Of a stretch of DNA of 64,000 nucleotides, positions 51,141-60,652 are shown in pieces. The translations under genes were made by a program, and so were the position numbers. Positions within the stretch are counted from its first letter, which is position 1; each line of letters opens with the position of its first letter. Location of the stretch: positions 62,001-126,000 of the forward strand of contig JBGTHP010000026.1 in NCBI GenBank assembly GCA_041746105.1. Direction: 5' to 3'. This DNA is from JBFHRE01 sp041746105. GTDB lineage: Bacteria > Actinomycetota > Acidimicrobiia > Spongiisociales > ZC4RG35. The notes beneath the pieces were generated by a model. The model ran no database searches, was not told the origin of the DNA, and was given only the letters and a program-made list of their open reading frames with translations.

Positions 51141-52445
51141 ATGGCTGACAAGGGCTTGACGCGACGGGAGATGCTGGCACGCTCGGCCGTGGGGGCCGGT
51201 GGTCTCGTGATCGGAGGCGCCGGTGGTTATGTCCTCGGTGACCGGGGGACCGGCGGTTCTGCGACGGGGGACGGGCCATCCGGCGAACCGATCCGCGTGG
51301 TCGGTATCTTCCCGCTCACGGGAGTGGTTGCCGCCGACGGACAGGAGATGCGCAACGGCACGGTGATGGCCATCGATGAGATAAACGAGCGGGGCGGACT
51401 CCTGGGTCGACCGATCGAATACATCGAGATCGATGATGTTGACTCGTTCACCGAGGACATCGTGAACGCATTTCGGCGTGCGGTCGATACCGAGAACCCC
51501 GATGTGATCGTGTCTGGCTACCACCTAGCCACCGGCCCGGAGTTCGACATCGTGGCCGACGCCGGGCGTCTGTACTACAACCTCAACACCCAGACTGCGT
51601 GGGTCGATCTGTATCAGTCCAACCCGAGCCGTTATTGGGGCATCTTCCAGGTCGACCCAACCGAAGCCTGGTACGGGATCGGCTTCGCACGATGGATGGA
51701 CGAGCTGATCGACTCTGGAGCGTTCAGCGGCGCCAAGCGCGCGGCGATCCTCGGAGCGACCGATCCTTATGGTTCGTCGATCACCGACCACTTCGAACGG
51801 ACGATGCAGGAGCTCAATTGGGAAGTCACGGGCAGAGAGAACTTCACGCCCGGGCAGGTGGCAGAATGGGGTCCGCTGCTGTCGCGGGTTCGTCGGGATG
51901 ACGTGTCGGTGCTTTTTACGACGACCTTCAGTCCCGCCGACAACGCAGCGATGGCTCAGCAGTTCGTCGAGAATCCGATGCCTGCCGTGCTGTACCAGCA
52001 GTACGGTCCGTCGGTGCCGGAGTATCTCGACCTGGCAGGTGCCGCAGCAGAGGGAGTGGTGTGGTCCACGGTCCTCGGACGACTGCCCGATTCGATCGGA
52101 CAGGACTGGGTTTCCAGGTATGTTGCGAAATTCGGCTCGACTCCCGGTTGGGCGAATGCACCTGGCAACTACGACCTGATCCACACCTGGGCGAGGGCAG
52201 TGTTGGAGGCTGGGGACCCGAACGACTACGAGGCGGTCTCGAAAGCCACCGAGGGCGTTGTTCATCGCGGCATCACCGGCGGGATCTCCTTCGTCGATCA
52301 CACGGGACGGCAGTATCCGACCGAGACTCAGGATCCGACCGTGGGACAGTCCCAGATCATCGTGCAGATCCAGGGTGGTGAACACCGGGTGATCTTCCCC
52401 GATCCCTATACAGATGGAGAGTTCCAGACCCCACCCTGGGTGTGA
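51141..52445 (+). CDS. ABC transporter substrate-binding protein, branched-chain amino acid/urea type
   Basis: 434 residues. A twin-arginine signal-like start (LTRREMLARSAVGAGGLVIGGAGGYVLG) suggests Tat export. The mature part is a type I periplasmic-binding fold: IRVVGIFPLTGVVAADGQEMRNGTVMAIDEINERGGLLGRPIEYIEID and AILGATDPYGSSITDHFERTMQE. Closest in style to the amide/urea-binding group (FmdD/UrtA-like) of this family. It delivers its ligand to the LivHMGF proteins encoded next. GGAGGAG seven bases before the ATG is a strong ribosome site, as expected for an abundant binding protein. Confidence 0.93.
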   Translation: MADKGLTRREMLARSAVGAGGLVIGGAGGYVLGDRGTGGSATGDGPSGEPIRVVGIFPLTGVVAADGQEMRNGTVMAIDEINERGGLLGRPIEYIEIDDVDSFTEDIVNAFRRAVDTENPDVIVSGYHLATGPEFDIVADAGRLYYNLNTQTAWVDLYQSNPSRYWGIFQVDPTEAWYGIGFARWMDELIDSGAFSGAKRAAILGATDPYGSSITDHFERTMQELNWEVTGRENFTPGQVAEWGPLLSRVRRDDVSVLFTTTFSPADNAAMAQQFVENPMPAVLYQQYGPSVPEYLDLAGAAAEGVVWSTVLGRLPDSIGQDWVSRYVAKFGSTPGWANAPGNYDLIHTWARAVLEAGDPNDYEAVSKATEGVVHRGITGGISFVDHTGRQYPTETQDPTVGQSQIIVQIQGGEHRVIFPDPYTDGEFQTPPWV

Positions 52446-52475
52446 TCCCACATCGAAGAGCCGGACGGAGTCGCA

Positions 52476-53243
52476 GTGGCCGTACTTGAGTGCGTCGATG
52501 TCACGAAGAGGTACGGTGGGCTGGTCGCCGTCAAGGATCTTTCCTTCACGGTCGAAGACGGTGAATTCTTCGCGATCGTTGGGCCGAACGGTGCCGGCAA
52601 GACGACCCTGTTCGACGCGATCTCGGGCCACGCGCCTCCGACGACGGGAACGATCTTGTTCGCCGGCCAGCAGATCCAGGGGGCGTCGCCCCATCTGACG
52701 TGCCGTCGAGGCCTGACTCGGACCTTTCAGACAACGACTGCTTTCGACAGCCAGACAGTCTTGACAAATGCGCTGGTGGCGGGGGTGTTCGGCTCGGGCA
52801 GCGGCGGGTCCCGCTTCCGATTCGACGACGACGCCAGGCAATCAGCCATGGAGGCCCTCGCATTTGTGGGGCTGGCCGCTCGGCAGGCCGATACGGCAGC
52901 AACGTTGCCCATTCTCGATCGGAAGCGGCTGATGCTGGCAACCGCTCTCGCCACGCGCCCGCGCGTGCTCTTGCTCGACGAGCCAGTCGGGGGACTCAAC
53001 GCTGCGGAGCGGCAGGAATTCATCGACCTCATCGGCCGCGTCGCCGCAACCGGCGTCACCGTGCTCATGATCGAACACATCATGAAGGCGGTTCAGGCGC
53101 TCGCAACGAGGATGTTGGTGCTCCACCACGGTCAGAAACTGGCGGAGGGGAAACCCAGCGACGTTCTGCGTGACGAGCGGGTTGTCGAGGTGTACTTGGG
53201 CGGGCTCGCGGCGCGACGAAATGAAGAGAGCGAGGCAACGTGA
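52476..53243 (+). CDS. livG: ABC transporter ATP-binding protein, LivG type
   Basis: 255 residues. Walker A G36-PNGAGKTT, Walker B VLLLDEP with GGLNAAE, and the LivG-type C-terminal block MIEHIMKAVQALATRMLVLHHGQKLAEG. The signature motif is unusual: LPILDRKRLMLATAL replaces the common S-G-G-Q or Y-G-x-Q-R-R form. GTG start, 30 bases after the binding protein. Energises import together with LivF. Confidence 0.92.
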   Translation: MAVLECVDVTKRYGGLVAVKDLSFTVEDGEFFAIVGPNGAGKTTLFDAISGHAPPTTGTILFAGQQIQGASPHLTCRRGLTRTFQTTTAFDSQTVLTNALVAGVFGSGSGGSRFRFDDDARQSAMEALAFVGLAARQADTAATLPILDRKRLMLATALATRPRVLLLDEPVGGLNAAERQEFIDLIGRVAATGVTVLMIEHIMKAVQALATRMLVLHHGQKLAEGKPSDVLRDERVVEVYLGGLAARRNEESEAT

Positions 53244-53944
53244 TCCTGGAAGTCGTAGGACTCGAGGCTGGATATGGCCCCGCCACAGTCCTTCATGGTG
53301 TGGATCTCTCGGTGTCGGAAGGTGAGGGGGTCGTGGTGCTCGGCCCCAACGGACACGGCAAGTCGACACTGCTCCGCACCATATCGGGGATTCTCACGCC
53401 GCGGGCGGGTTCGCTGCAGTTCGCGGGCGAAGAGATCAGCGCCTGGCGCCCAGACCAAATCGCCTCGGCTGGTCTCGTTCACATCCCTCAGGGGGATGCG
53501 TTGTTCGGTGAGATGACGGTGCACGACAACCTATTGATGGGTTCCTTTGTGAAGGCCGCCTGGCTGGAGCGCCATGAACGTATCGAGCGCGTGTACGAAC
53601 TTCTGCCGCAGTTGAAGAATCGTCACAACCTGGTGGCGAGCAACCTTTCGGGGGGCGAACGACGAATGCTCGCCATTGGGCGCGGGTTGATGACGAATGC
53701 CAAGTTACTGATGATCGACGAGCCTTCACTGGGGCTCGCACCGCTGTTGATCGAGCAGGTCTACGAGCAGATCCAGTCGATCAAGGAGAGCGGGATGGCG
53801 ATCCTTCTGGCCGACGAGAATGCAGATCACATCTCCGGACTCGCCGACCGCGTTCTGCTTCTTGAAAGTGGCCTTTTCGTTCGCGAGGGACCGGCGGACG
53901 CGCTGCTGGCGGATGAGGCTCTTCTGGCTGCCTACCTCGGATGA
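53240..53944 (+). CDS. livF: ABC transporter ATP-binding protein, LivF type
   Basis: 234 residues. Walker A GPNGHGKST (His in place of the usual Ala), signature NLSGGERRMLAIGRGL, Walker B LLMIDEPSLGLAP, and the LivF ending VLLLESGLFVREGPADALLADEALLAAYLG. GTG 53240 overlaps the livG stop by four bases. Second ATPase of the heteromeric importer. Confidence 0.93.
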   Translation: MILEVVGLEAGYGPATVLHGVDLSVSEGEGVVVLGPNGHGKSTLLRTISGILTPRAGSLQFAGEEISAWRPDQIASAGLVHIPQGDALFGEMTVHDNLLMGSFVKAAWLERHERIERVYELLPQLKNRHNLVASNLSGGERRMLAIGRGLMTNAKLLMIDEPSLGLAPLLIEQVYEQIQSIKESGMAILLADENADHISGLADRVLLLESGLFVREGPADALLADEALLAAYLG

Positions 53945-53951
53945 GACCGAC

Positions 53952-54827
53952 ATGAGCCAACTGCTGCAAGCCGCGTGGGGTGGTGTCCTTGCCGGCTCGG
54001 TCTACGGGCTCATGGCCATCGGTCTGACTCTGATCTGGGGGGCAGTGCGGCTCTTGAATCTCGCCCATGGGGCTCTGTATGTGGCTGGGGCGTACGCCGC
54101 TTGGATAGTGATCGACCTAGGCATGCCATTGGCGGTGGGGATTCCCGCTGCCGTCATCGCGGCGGGTGCTCTCGGATACGGAATGCACGCAACCATCATT
54201 CGGCCGATGCTCGGTCGACCGGGGTGGGACAGCGCCACCATCATCGCGACCGTCGGCGTAGCCATCGCCCTCCAGGCTGCGATCCTCCTTGTATTCGGAC
54301 CACGCGTGAAGCAGATCCCGGCCGTGATTCCGGGGTCAACCGTCATCTCGTCGGTTCGTATCTCGTACCAGGGACTCGTCATAGTCCTGGTTGCGGTGGT
54401 GTCGCTAGCGGCTCTGTTCTTCTACTTGCGATCGTCTCGCCAGGGAATGGCCATTCGCGCGATATCCCAGCACATGGACGCCGCAGCGCTGATGGGTGTG
54501 CCGGTGCAGCGCACGTATGCATTGGTCATGGTCATCAGCGCCGGTCTTGCGGGTCTGGCAGGGGTGCTGCTGTCCTCGGTCCTGTTCCTTTCCCCGACGT
54601 CGGGATTCACACCCATGATCATTGCCTTGCTCGTGACCATTTTCGGTGGGCTGGGCAGCGTGAAGGGCACGATCGTGGCGGCGTACTTGATCGGGATCCT
54701 CGAATCTTCTGTGCAGGTGTACCTCGGTGGCGCGTGGGCCCTCCCCGCTCTGTTTATCTTCATCATCTTCATGTTGATCGTGAGACCAAGCGGACTGTTT
54801 GGGGTCCCGGAGGCGCGCCGACTGTGA
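53952..54827 (+). CDS. livH: ABC transporter permease, LivH type
   Basis: 291 residues, about eight membrane spans. LivH signature near the start (GLMAIGLTLIWGAVRLLNLAHGALYVAGAYAAW) and the permease-ATPase coupling loop RAISQHMDAAALMGVPVQRTYALVMVISAGLAGLAGVL. ATG 53952, seven bases after the livF stop; the stop overlaps livM. Confidence 0.94.
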   Translation: MSQLLQAAWGGVLAGSVYGLMAIGLTLIWGAVRLLNLAHGALYVAGAYAAWIVIDLGMPLAVGIPAAVIAAGALGYGMHATIIRPMLGRPGWDSATIIATVGVAIALQAAILLVFGPRVKQIPAVIPGSTVISSVRISYQGLVIVLVAVVSLAALFFYLRSSRQGMAIRAISQHMDAAALMGVPVQRTYALVMVISAGLAGLAGVLLSSVLFLSPTSGFTPMIIALLVTIFGGLGSVKGTIVAAYLIGILESSVQVYLGGAWALPALFIFIIFMLIVRPSGLFGVPEARRL

Positions 54828-55948
54828 CTACATCCGATTCGATATCTCCTCGGGCAGCCGACCTCATCGATCGGGCCGCTGCCCCGTGGCGCAGCCCAAA
54901 GTGGGGCGCAATCTCCTCATTGGGCGTGTTCGCCTTGATACTGCCAGCCGTCCTGCTGCGTTTCGGAGCTGGGACATTCATGGTGCACCTACTCATTTCA
55001 TTCTTCCTCTGGAGCGTGGTCGCCCAGTCATGGAACCTTGTTCTTGCGGTCTCCGGTATCTACTCGTTCGCCCAGATCGCGCTGTTCGCAGTCGGAGGGT
55101 GGGTCACGGGCGTTCTATCGATGAGCTTCGGATGGAACCCGTGGCTCAGTCTCGCTCTCGCTCCGATCGTCACTACCGTGGCTGCGCTCATCATCGGATT
55201 GCCCAGCCTGCGGTTGCGCGGTGTGTACATGGTGCTCTTGACCTTGGCCTTCCACGAGCTCCTCCGTAACTACGTCACAACCGGTCCACGTGTCATCAGT
55301 GGCGGTGGCTACGGGCTGATCGGCGTTCCGAGACTCGATCCCGGCCCGCTCTCGGGTTTCAGCCATCTGGTCCCGTCCTATTACCTCGCATTGATCTTCT
55401 TCACGGTTGCGACATTTGCGATCTGGTGGGTTTTCCAGTCGCCGATCGGTGTGGCGTTTGCCGCGCTTCGTGATTCGGAGGGCTACGCCGTCGGGCGAGG
55501 AGTGGACCAATTCCGAATCAAGTTGTTTCTGTTCGGCTTTAGCGCGTTCTTCACCGGGTTGGCCGGAGGCCTGATGACCCACTATCTGGGATCGATCTCA
55601 CAGTCGATCTTTGCGTTTTCTGTCCTCATCAACGTTCTGGCGATGATCGTCATCGGTGGTTGGGGCAGCTTCGGCGGACCGATTGTCGGAACGGCACTGC
55701 TGTTGGGACTTCAGGAGGGACTCCGCGACCTGTCCGACTTCCGGACCCTGGTTCTCGGTCTGGCTCTTACGTCAGTCGCGGTGCTGGCCCCCAGCGGGCT
55801 GTGGCCCATTGTGCGCGATGGCTTTCGTGATTTCTTGGACGAGTCGGCCGACGTCGAAGCGGAGTCGGAGGGGGGACGAGCCCTGCTTGCGGACATCGGA
55901 GACGGCTCGGGAAATGATTCGAGCCCCCAGTCTGCGACACCGGACTAG
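54824..55948 (+). CDS. livM: ABC transporter permease, LivM type
   Basis: 374 residues, with nine or ten spans and the LivM blocks LAVSGIYSFAQIALFAVGGWVTGVLS, LPSLRLRGVYMVLLTLAF, ALRDSEGYAVGRGVDQFRIKLFLFGFSAFFTGLAGGL and VLAMIVIGGWGSFGGPIVGTALL. An acidic C-terminal tail (about 35 residues) is longer than usual. GTG 54824 overlaps livH by four bases and ends the transporter operon. Confidence 0.94.
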   Translation: MTTSDSISPRAADLIDRAAAPWRSPKWGAISSLGVFALILPAVLLRFGAGTFMVHLLISFFLWSVVAQSWNLVLAVSGIYSFAQIALFAVGGWVTGVLSMSFGWNPWLSLALAPIVTTVAALIIGLPSLRLRGVYMVLLTLAFHELLRNYVTTGPRVISGGGYGLIGVPRLDPGPLSGFSHLVPSYYLALIFFTVATFAIWWVFQSPIGVAFAALRDSEGYAVGRGVDQFRIKLFLFGFSAFFTGLAGGLMTHYLGSISQSIFAFSVLINVLAMIVIGGWGSFGGPIVGTALLLGLQEGLRDLSDFRTLVLGLALTSVAVLAPSGLWPIVRDGFRDFLDESADVEAESEGGRALLADIGDGSGNDSSPQSATPD

Positions 55949-55974
55949 TGCTCAGCGTCATCCCACTCACGGTG

Positions 55975-56355
55975 TCATTCGCCGAGGTAAAGGACGGCAT
56001 CGATCTCGATGCTGAACCCGGGAAGATCCGACTGGATAGTCGTGCGTGCCGGGAGCGGCCCGTGGAAGAACTCGCCGAATATCTCGTTCATGGTGGCGAA
56101 GTCGTCCATGTCGCGCAGGTACACGCCGACCCGCACGGCGTCAGCCAATCTACCTCCGGCAGCTTCGGCCACAGCGGCGAGGTTGCGCAGGGTCTGGCGC
56201 GCCTGATCGCTGAACGAGGCCTCCACCTTCGCCCCGGTTCCTGGGAGGAATGGCCCTTGCCCCGCCAAGAACACGAACCCCCCAGCAACAACCGCTTGCG
56301 AATAGGCGCCACCAGGAGTGGGTGCAGAGTCGGTAGTGATTTTCCGTCTACTCAT
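55975..56355 (-). CDS. RidA-family enamine/imine deaminase
   Basis: 126 residues, YjgF/RidA fold. AYSQAVVAGGFVFLAGQGPF, TLRNLAAVAEAAGGRLADAVRVGVYLRDMDDFATMNEIF and LPARTTIQSDLPGFSIEIDAVLYL include the conserved active-site Arg (PARTTI) and Glu. RidA hydrolyses reactive 2-aminoacrylate and other imines released by PLP enzymes. It starts 32 bases from the divergent D-amino-acid deaminase gene, which produces such imines. Confidence 0.93.
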   Translation of the reverse strand: MSRRKITTDSAPTPGGAYSQAVVAGGFVFLAGQGPFLPGTGAKVEASFSDQARQTLRNLAAVAEAAGGRLADAVRVGVYLRDMDDFATMNEIFGEFFHGPLPARTTIQSDLPGFSIEIDAVLYLGE

Positions 56356-56387
56356 GGTCGGTCCCTGTCTCTCGCGCTGAGGATGCG

Positions 56388-57695
56388 ATGCGCACGGTAA
56401 CTCCGATGGATGGTCCAATCGAGGACCTGCTGTCACAAGTCCTCGACTCGTCGCACAAGGCCCTATCCCCGACGTCAGGACCGGTGTCTCTCGGGGATAT
56501 CGAGCGTAGAGGCTGGAATGCGCTCGAGGGTGATCTCTCCTTTCCGGTGATGGTGTTGAAGGAGTCCGCGCTCGCCAACAATCTCGAGCTCATGGCGGCG
56601 TTCTGTGCCAACAATGGCCTCGATCTCGCCCCCCACGGCAAGACCACTATGGCACCTCAGTTGGTTCAGCGTCAGATGCAGGCGGGTGCGTGGGGCGTTA
56701 CTGCCGCGACGGCGCCACAGGCGGCGTTGTTCCATCGCTTTGGGGTGCCACGGATCATCCTCGCCAACCAGCTTCTCGACCCGGCAGGGGTTCGCTGGGC
56801 GGTGAGTTCGATGCGAGGTGAACCGTCCCTGGAACTCTATTGCCTGGTCGATTCTGTGGATGCCGTCGAACAATTGGATCGTCTGTTGGTGTCAGCGGCT
56901 GCTCCGAGTTCACTCGCCGTCCTACTCGAGCTAGGGGTCGGGGGCGGACGGGCGGGAGCGCGAGGCCCCGAAGAGGCTTCGGCTGTGGTGTCCGCTGTTG
57001 CCCGTTCGCAGCGTCTGGTGCTCGCCGGTGTAGAGGCCTTTGAGGGTGTCATCGCGCCCGATCGGACGCCGGATACCGTTCGTGCGGTTGGCGACTTTCT
57101 GATTTCCGTTAGAACTCTCATGGAGGGTTTGGTCCGAGCCGGGACCTTTTCCGGGAGGCCGGAAGCGATCGTGAGTGTCGGCGGCAGTCTCTTTCCGGAC
57201 CTGGTTGCGCAGGTGTTCGGCAAGGATTGGACACCGGCGCTGACAATCAGGCGGGTCCTGCGCAGCGGGTGTTATGTGACGCACGATCATGGGCTGTACG
57301 CCGCAGCGTCCCCTTTTCGTCGGGCGGCCGGGCATCAGGCCGGCTCGCTGGATCCTGCGCTCGAGCTCTGGGGTTTGGTGCTCTCGCGGCCAGAACCGGA
57401 CCTGGCAATAGTGGGATTCGGAAAGAGGGACGTGTCATACGATGCCGGGCTTCCCGTTCCGATCGCGGTGCGGAGTTCCGACGGATCTCGGGTTGGTCCC
57501 GATCCGGGTCTGGTCGTCACCGCGCTCAACGACCAGCACGCGATGGTGCGGGTGCCTGATACGGTGCCGCTGGAGGTCGGAGGAATCGTTGGGTTTGGCA
57601 TCTCGCACCCGTGCACGGCCTTCGACAAGTGGGGCCTCATCCCGGTCGTCGACGATGATTACCGAGTGATCTCGGCCGTGCGCACCTACTTCTGA
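56388..57695 (+). CDS. PLP- and metal-dependent D-amino acid deaminase/aldolase (DSD1/D-threonine aldolase family)
   Basis: 435 residues, fold type III (alanine racemase-like barrel). PLP lysine K85 lies in LDLAPHGKTTMAPQLV. The C-terminal SHPCTAFDKW carries the H-x-C zinc-site pair of eukaryotic D-serine dehydratase and D-threonine aldolase. Expected products are 2-oxo acid plus ammonia, or glycine plus aldehyde. The adjacent RidA favours the deaminase reading. ATG 56388; ATG 56406 is an alternative. Confidence 0.9.
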   Translation: MRTVTPMDGPIEDLLSQVLDSSHKALSPTSGPVSLGDIERRGWNALEGDLSFPVMVLKESALANNLELMAAFCANNGLDLAPHGKTTMAPQLVQRQMQAGAWGVTAATAPQAALFHRFGVPRIILANQLLDPAGVRWAVSSMRGEPSLELYCLVDSVDAVEQLDRLLVSAAAPSSLAVLLELGVGGGRAGARGPEEASAVVSAVARSQRLVLAGVEAFEGVIAPDRTPDTVRAVGDFLISVRTLMEGLVRAGTFSGRPEAIVSVGGSLFPDLVAQVFGKDWTPALTIRRVLRSGCYVTHDHGLYAAASPFRRAAGHQAGSLDPALELWGLVLSRPEPDLAIVGFGKRDVSYDAGLPVPIAVRSSDGSRVGPDPGLVVTALNDQHAMVRVPDTVPLEVGGIVGFGISHPCTAFDKWGLIPVVDDDYRVISAVRTYF

Positions 57696-57891
57696 TCGTG
57701 ACGCCTATCGATCTGGGCATGCGGGTCAACCCGTGAGCCCGAATCCTCCCACCCACGACGATTTTTTCGACCTGCCGGCGACGGCAGTCGCATTGTTCAG
57801 AACAAAAAAATGGACAAAAAGAACGGCTGGCGACGACTAATCGAGCTCCGGTTCAGGACAACCGATCGACAGCGCTCGGTACAGTGGGCAG

Positions 57892-58689
57892 GTGAGCGTG
57901 AAGCGATCCGAGGTCCCGGCCACGAGTTCTGATCCAGCTCTTGTCGACCGGAGGCACAACCTGCTTGCCGGAGTCTCCGAATCGTCGCTGCCGTCCCGGT
58001 CCATGACGATTGCAGGGATCGAAGGCGGCATCCGCGCTCGGATACTCTCCACCGACATGCGGGGCGATGCAACCAGGCTTGTGCAGATGCCTCCCGGATG
58101 GGGCACCGGACTCGTCGGCGCGTTCACATCAGACGTAGAGATCTTCGTCATTCGGGGGGAGATGACGGTGGGGCGCCAGGAGCTTGGAGTGCTGGACTAT
58201 GTATCAATCCCACAGAACCGGGCGTTGACCGGTGTTCGCGCCATGTCCACGACGCTGGCCCTTCTCATGACCTCCGGGTCGGTTCGATTCGAGATCAACG
58301 TCGGTCGCGGACCCGCGCAGATCGAGGTGGCGCGAGGTTTGCAGCTCGCCTGGCAGCCAGAGGAGGACCGTCCAGGACGGTATGTGCGTTCGCTTGGCGA
58401 CGGAGCCCGCGGGCCCGTGTGGATCGGCGGCTCAACGGAATGGCACGCTGTCGATGAGGACGCGCACTGTCATCAGGAATCCGAGGAGATGTTCGTGCTG
58501 GAAGGTGGCCTGTCCGTCAGCGAATCCGACGGTGTGAACGTTGAAACTTTCGACTATGAGGCGGGCGACTATTGCTTCCGGCCCGGTGGCCGAGTCCACG
58601 GAGGAGCCGGCTCCCGGTGTGACGGCAACGCGCTGGTTTTTCATCGCAGACTCGCGAGTCAGATGGGAGATGGTGCTCCCAGAGTGTGA
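57892..58689 (+). CDS. Two-cupin protein (ChrR/DUF4437-like)
   Basis: 265 residues with two cupin barrels: residues about 55-135 (MPPGWGTGLVGAFTSDVEIFVIRGEMTVGRQELGVLDYVSIP) and 170-255 (HAVDEDAHCHQESEEMFVLEGGLSV...YEAGDYCFRPGGRVHGG). The second barrel keeps the metal ligands H-x-H...E...H. Possibly an isomerase or dioxygenase-like enzyme. GTG start. The 196 bases upstream hold an A-rich segment and a CGGGT-CA-ACCCG palindrome (about 57725), likely its control region. The end overlaps the convergent E1-beta gene by 31 bases. Confidence 0.85.
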   Translation: MSVKRSEVPATSSDPALVDRRHNLLAGVSESSLPSRSMTIAGIEGGIRARILSTDMRGDATRLVQMPPGWGTGLVGAFTSDVEIFVIRGEMTVGRQELGVLDYVSIPQNRALTGVRAMSTTLALLMTSGSVRFEINVGRGPAQIEVARGLQLAWQPEEDRPGRYVRSLGDGARGPVWIGGSTEWHAVDEDAHCHQESEEMFVLEGGLSVSESDGVNVETFDYEAGDYCFRPGGRVHGGAGSRCDGNALVFHRRLASQMGDGAPRV

Positions 58690-59651
58690 AGGACAGCTTC
58701 GACAACAGCGTCTGCACCGGGAATCACGGCCGCTTCCAGGGGAGGGCTGAACGGGATAGGGGCGGGGGCGGCCCCCACCCGCCGGACAGGGGCTTGCAGC
58801 GTGTCAAAGAGCTCTTCGTGGATCTGGGAAGAGAGTTCGGCTCCGAATCCGCCGAACATCCACGATTCGTGCGCGACCACGACTCGCCGGGTCTTCAAAA
58901 CGGAGGCAGCGATCGCCTCGAAGTCGAGCGGGACCAGGCTGCGAAGGTCCACAACCTCGACTTCGATTCCTTGGTCGGCGAGCCGTTCAGCCGCCTCAAG
59001 CGACGTGGGTACCATCGCAGAATACGAGATCACCGACACGTCGGATCCGTATCTCGCCGTGGTCGCCTTCCCGAGCGGCACGCGATGGTCTTCAAGGGGA
59101 ACCGGTCCGCGCCGCGACGTGATCTTCTTGTGCTCGAGGTAGACAACCGGATCCGGATCATCGATGGCGGTGCGCAGGAGACCCTTGGCGTCCGCCGGGT
59201 TTGAGGGGGCCACCACCTTCAGGCCTGGCATGTGGGCGAACAGAGCCTCCAGGCTCGATGAGTGCTGGGCGGCCGACGAACGAAGAACCCCGTCGGACGC
59301 CCTCAGTACCAGTGGTACCGACACCTGTCCACCGAACATATACCGGAACTTGGACGCCTGGTTGACGATTTCGTCCATTGCGCCGAGTGTGAACTCGACG
59401 AAACTCATTGAGGCGACCGGTCGCAGGCCGGTGGTGGCGGCGCCGACTGCCACAGCCATGATGATCGCCTCCGAAATCGGCATGTCCACGACCCGACGTG
59501 GACCGAACTCCTCCGCGAGGCCCCGGAACTGGCCGAAGTTCCCCCCCCAACTGATGTCCTCGCCCAGTGCAAAGACGCGGTCGTCGTCCCTCATCGCATG
59601 CTGCATCGCCTCTACGGTCGCCTGGCCGAACGTGACGCGCCTCTCGCTCAT
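58659..59651 (-). CDS. 2-oxoacid dehydrogenase E1 component, beta subunit
   Basis: 330 residues, pyruvate/acetoin dehydrogenase E1-beta type. TFGQATVEAMQHAMRDDDRVFALGEDISWGG, RVVDMPISEAIIMAVAVGAATTGLRPV, FRYMFGGQVSVPLVLR and the C-terminal transketolase block DLRSLVPLDFEAIAASVLKTRRVVVAHES. Pairs with E1-alpha upstream to decarboxylate a 2-oxo acid using thiamine diphosphate. ATG overlaps the alpha stop by four bases. Last gene of the leftward operon. Confidence 0.93.
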   Translation of the reverse strand: MSERRVTFGQATVEAMQHAMRDDDRVFALGEDISWGGNFGQFRGLAEEFGPRRVVDMPISEAIIMAVAVGAATTGLRPVASMSFVEFTLGAMDEIVNQASKFRYMFGGQVSVPLVLRASDGVLRSSAAQHSSSLEALFAHMPGLKVVAPSNPADAKGLLRTAIDDPDPVVYLEHKKITSRRGPVPLEDHRVPLGKATTARYGSDVSVISYSAMVPTSLEAAERLADQGIEVEVVDLRSLVPLDFEAIAASVLKTRRVVVAHESWMFGGFGAELSSQIHEELFDTLQAPVRRVGAAPAPIPFSPPLEAAVIPGADAVVEAVLHTLGAPSPI

Positions 59652-60652
59652 CGTCGGGCCTCGGTGAATACGTCGTCGAGCGCTGTTCCTGGATCCGGAT
59701 CGGGGCTTTGCTCTGCGAAGAGCTGTGCATCCTCGACCTCGGCCGCCGCCGTCTGCCAGACCGCGGAAATCTCCTCCTCGGTCGCCCAGCCCTCAGACAC
59801 GAGACCGGCCTCCCAGCGTCCCACAGGGTCGAGGCGTTTTCGGTCGTTGACCTCGGCCGAATCGCGGTACACCTCGGCATCGCCCACGTAGTGGCCACCG
59901 AACCTATATGTCTGCATGTCGAGGAGTGTCGGTCCGCCCCCGGATCGTGCTCGGTCGATCGCCACTCCGGCCGCCGTCCACACGGCTCCGACGTCGTTTC
60001 CGTCGACCCGCATCCCCGGGATTCCGTACGCGGTGGCCCGAACCGAGAGGTCGTCCACCGCCGTTGTCCGGTGGCGGTCGGTGAACTGAGCGTATTGGTT
60101 GTTCTCGCATACGTAAACCACCGGGAGACGGTGGACCGCGGCGAAGTTCAACGCCTCATGAAACGTCCCCTTGTTGATCGCACCGTCGCCGAAGAAGCAC
60201 ACGGCCACCTGACCGGAAGATCGATAGAGAGCGGAGAACGCGGCGCCGGCGGCGATGCCGAACCCGCCGCCGACGATGCCGTTGGCACCGAGCATCCCCA
60301 AGGAGAAGTCGGCGACGTGCATCGAACCGCCCCGACCTCGACACGTCCCTGTGGCTTTGCCGTAAAGTTCGGCCATCAGTGCTTTGAGTCCGATACCCTT
60401 CGCGATCGCGTGACCGTGCCCGCGGTGTGTTGAAGTGATGTAGTCGCCAGCGTCGAGTCGGGCGCAGGTTCCGGTCGCGATCGCCTCTTCGCCGGTGTAG
60501 GTGTGAACGAAACCTGGGAGTCGCCCTTCGAGGAACAGGCGTTCGACGTGCGTTTCGAACGTGCGAATACGTACCATGGTCTGGTGGAACCCACGCGCGA
60601 CCTGACGTCCGGTTCCCTCGGTGACCACCGCGGCTGTCTGATCCGGACTCAT
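59648..60652 (-). CDS. 2-oxoacid dehydrogenase E1 component, alpha subunit
   Basis: 334 residues. The thiamine-diphosphate motif GDGAINKGTFHEALNFAAVHRLPVVYVCENNQYA (G-D-G...N-N) is complete, and HRGHGHAIAKG and GRGGSMHVAD are the usual E1-alpha blocks. Similarity in style is to acetoin dehydrogenase/PDH alpha. ATG 60652 overlaps the SDR stop by four bases. Confidence 0.94.
   Translation of the reverse strand: MSPDQTAAVVTEGTGRQVARGFHQTMVRIRTFETHVERLFLEGRLPGFVHTYTGEEAIATGTCARLDAGDYITSTHRGHGHAIAKGIGLKALMAELYGKATGTCRGRGGSMHVADFSLGMLGANGIVGGGFGIAAGAAFSALYRSSGQVAVCFFGDGAINKGTFHEALNFAAVHRLPVVYVCENNQYAQFTDRHRTTAVDDLSVRATAYGIPGMRVDGNDVGAVWTAAGVAIDRARSGGGPTLLDMQTYRFGGHYVGDAEVYRDSAEVNDRKRLDPVGRWEAGLVSEGWATEEEISAVWQTAAAEVEDAQLFAEQSPDPDPGTALDDVFTEARR

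Noticed and set aside
53975..54823. Extension of livM upstream over livH
   Set aside because: The upstream part is the alternate frame of livH; GTG 54824 gives the normal LivM start and a four-base overlap.
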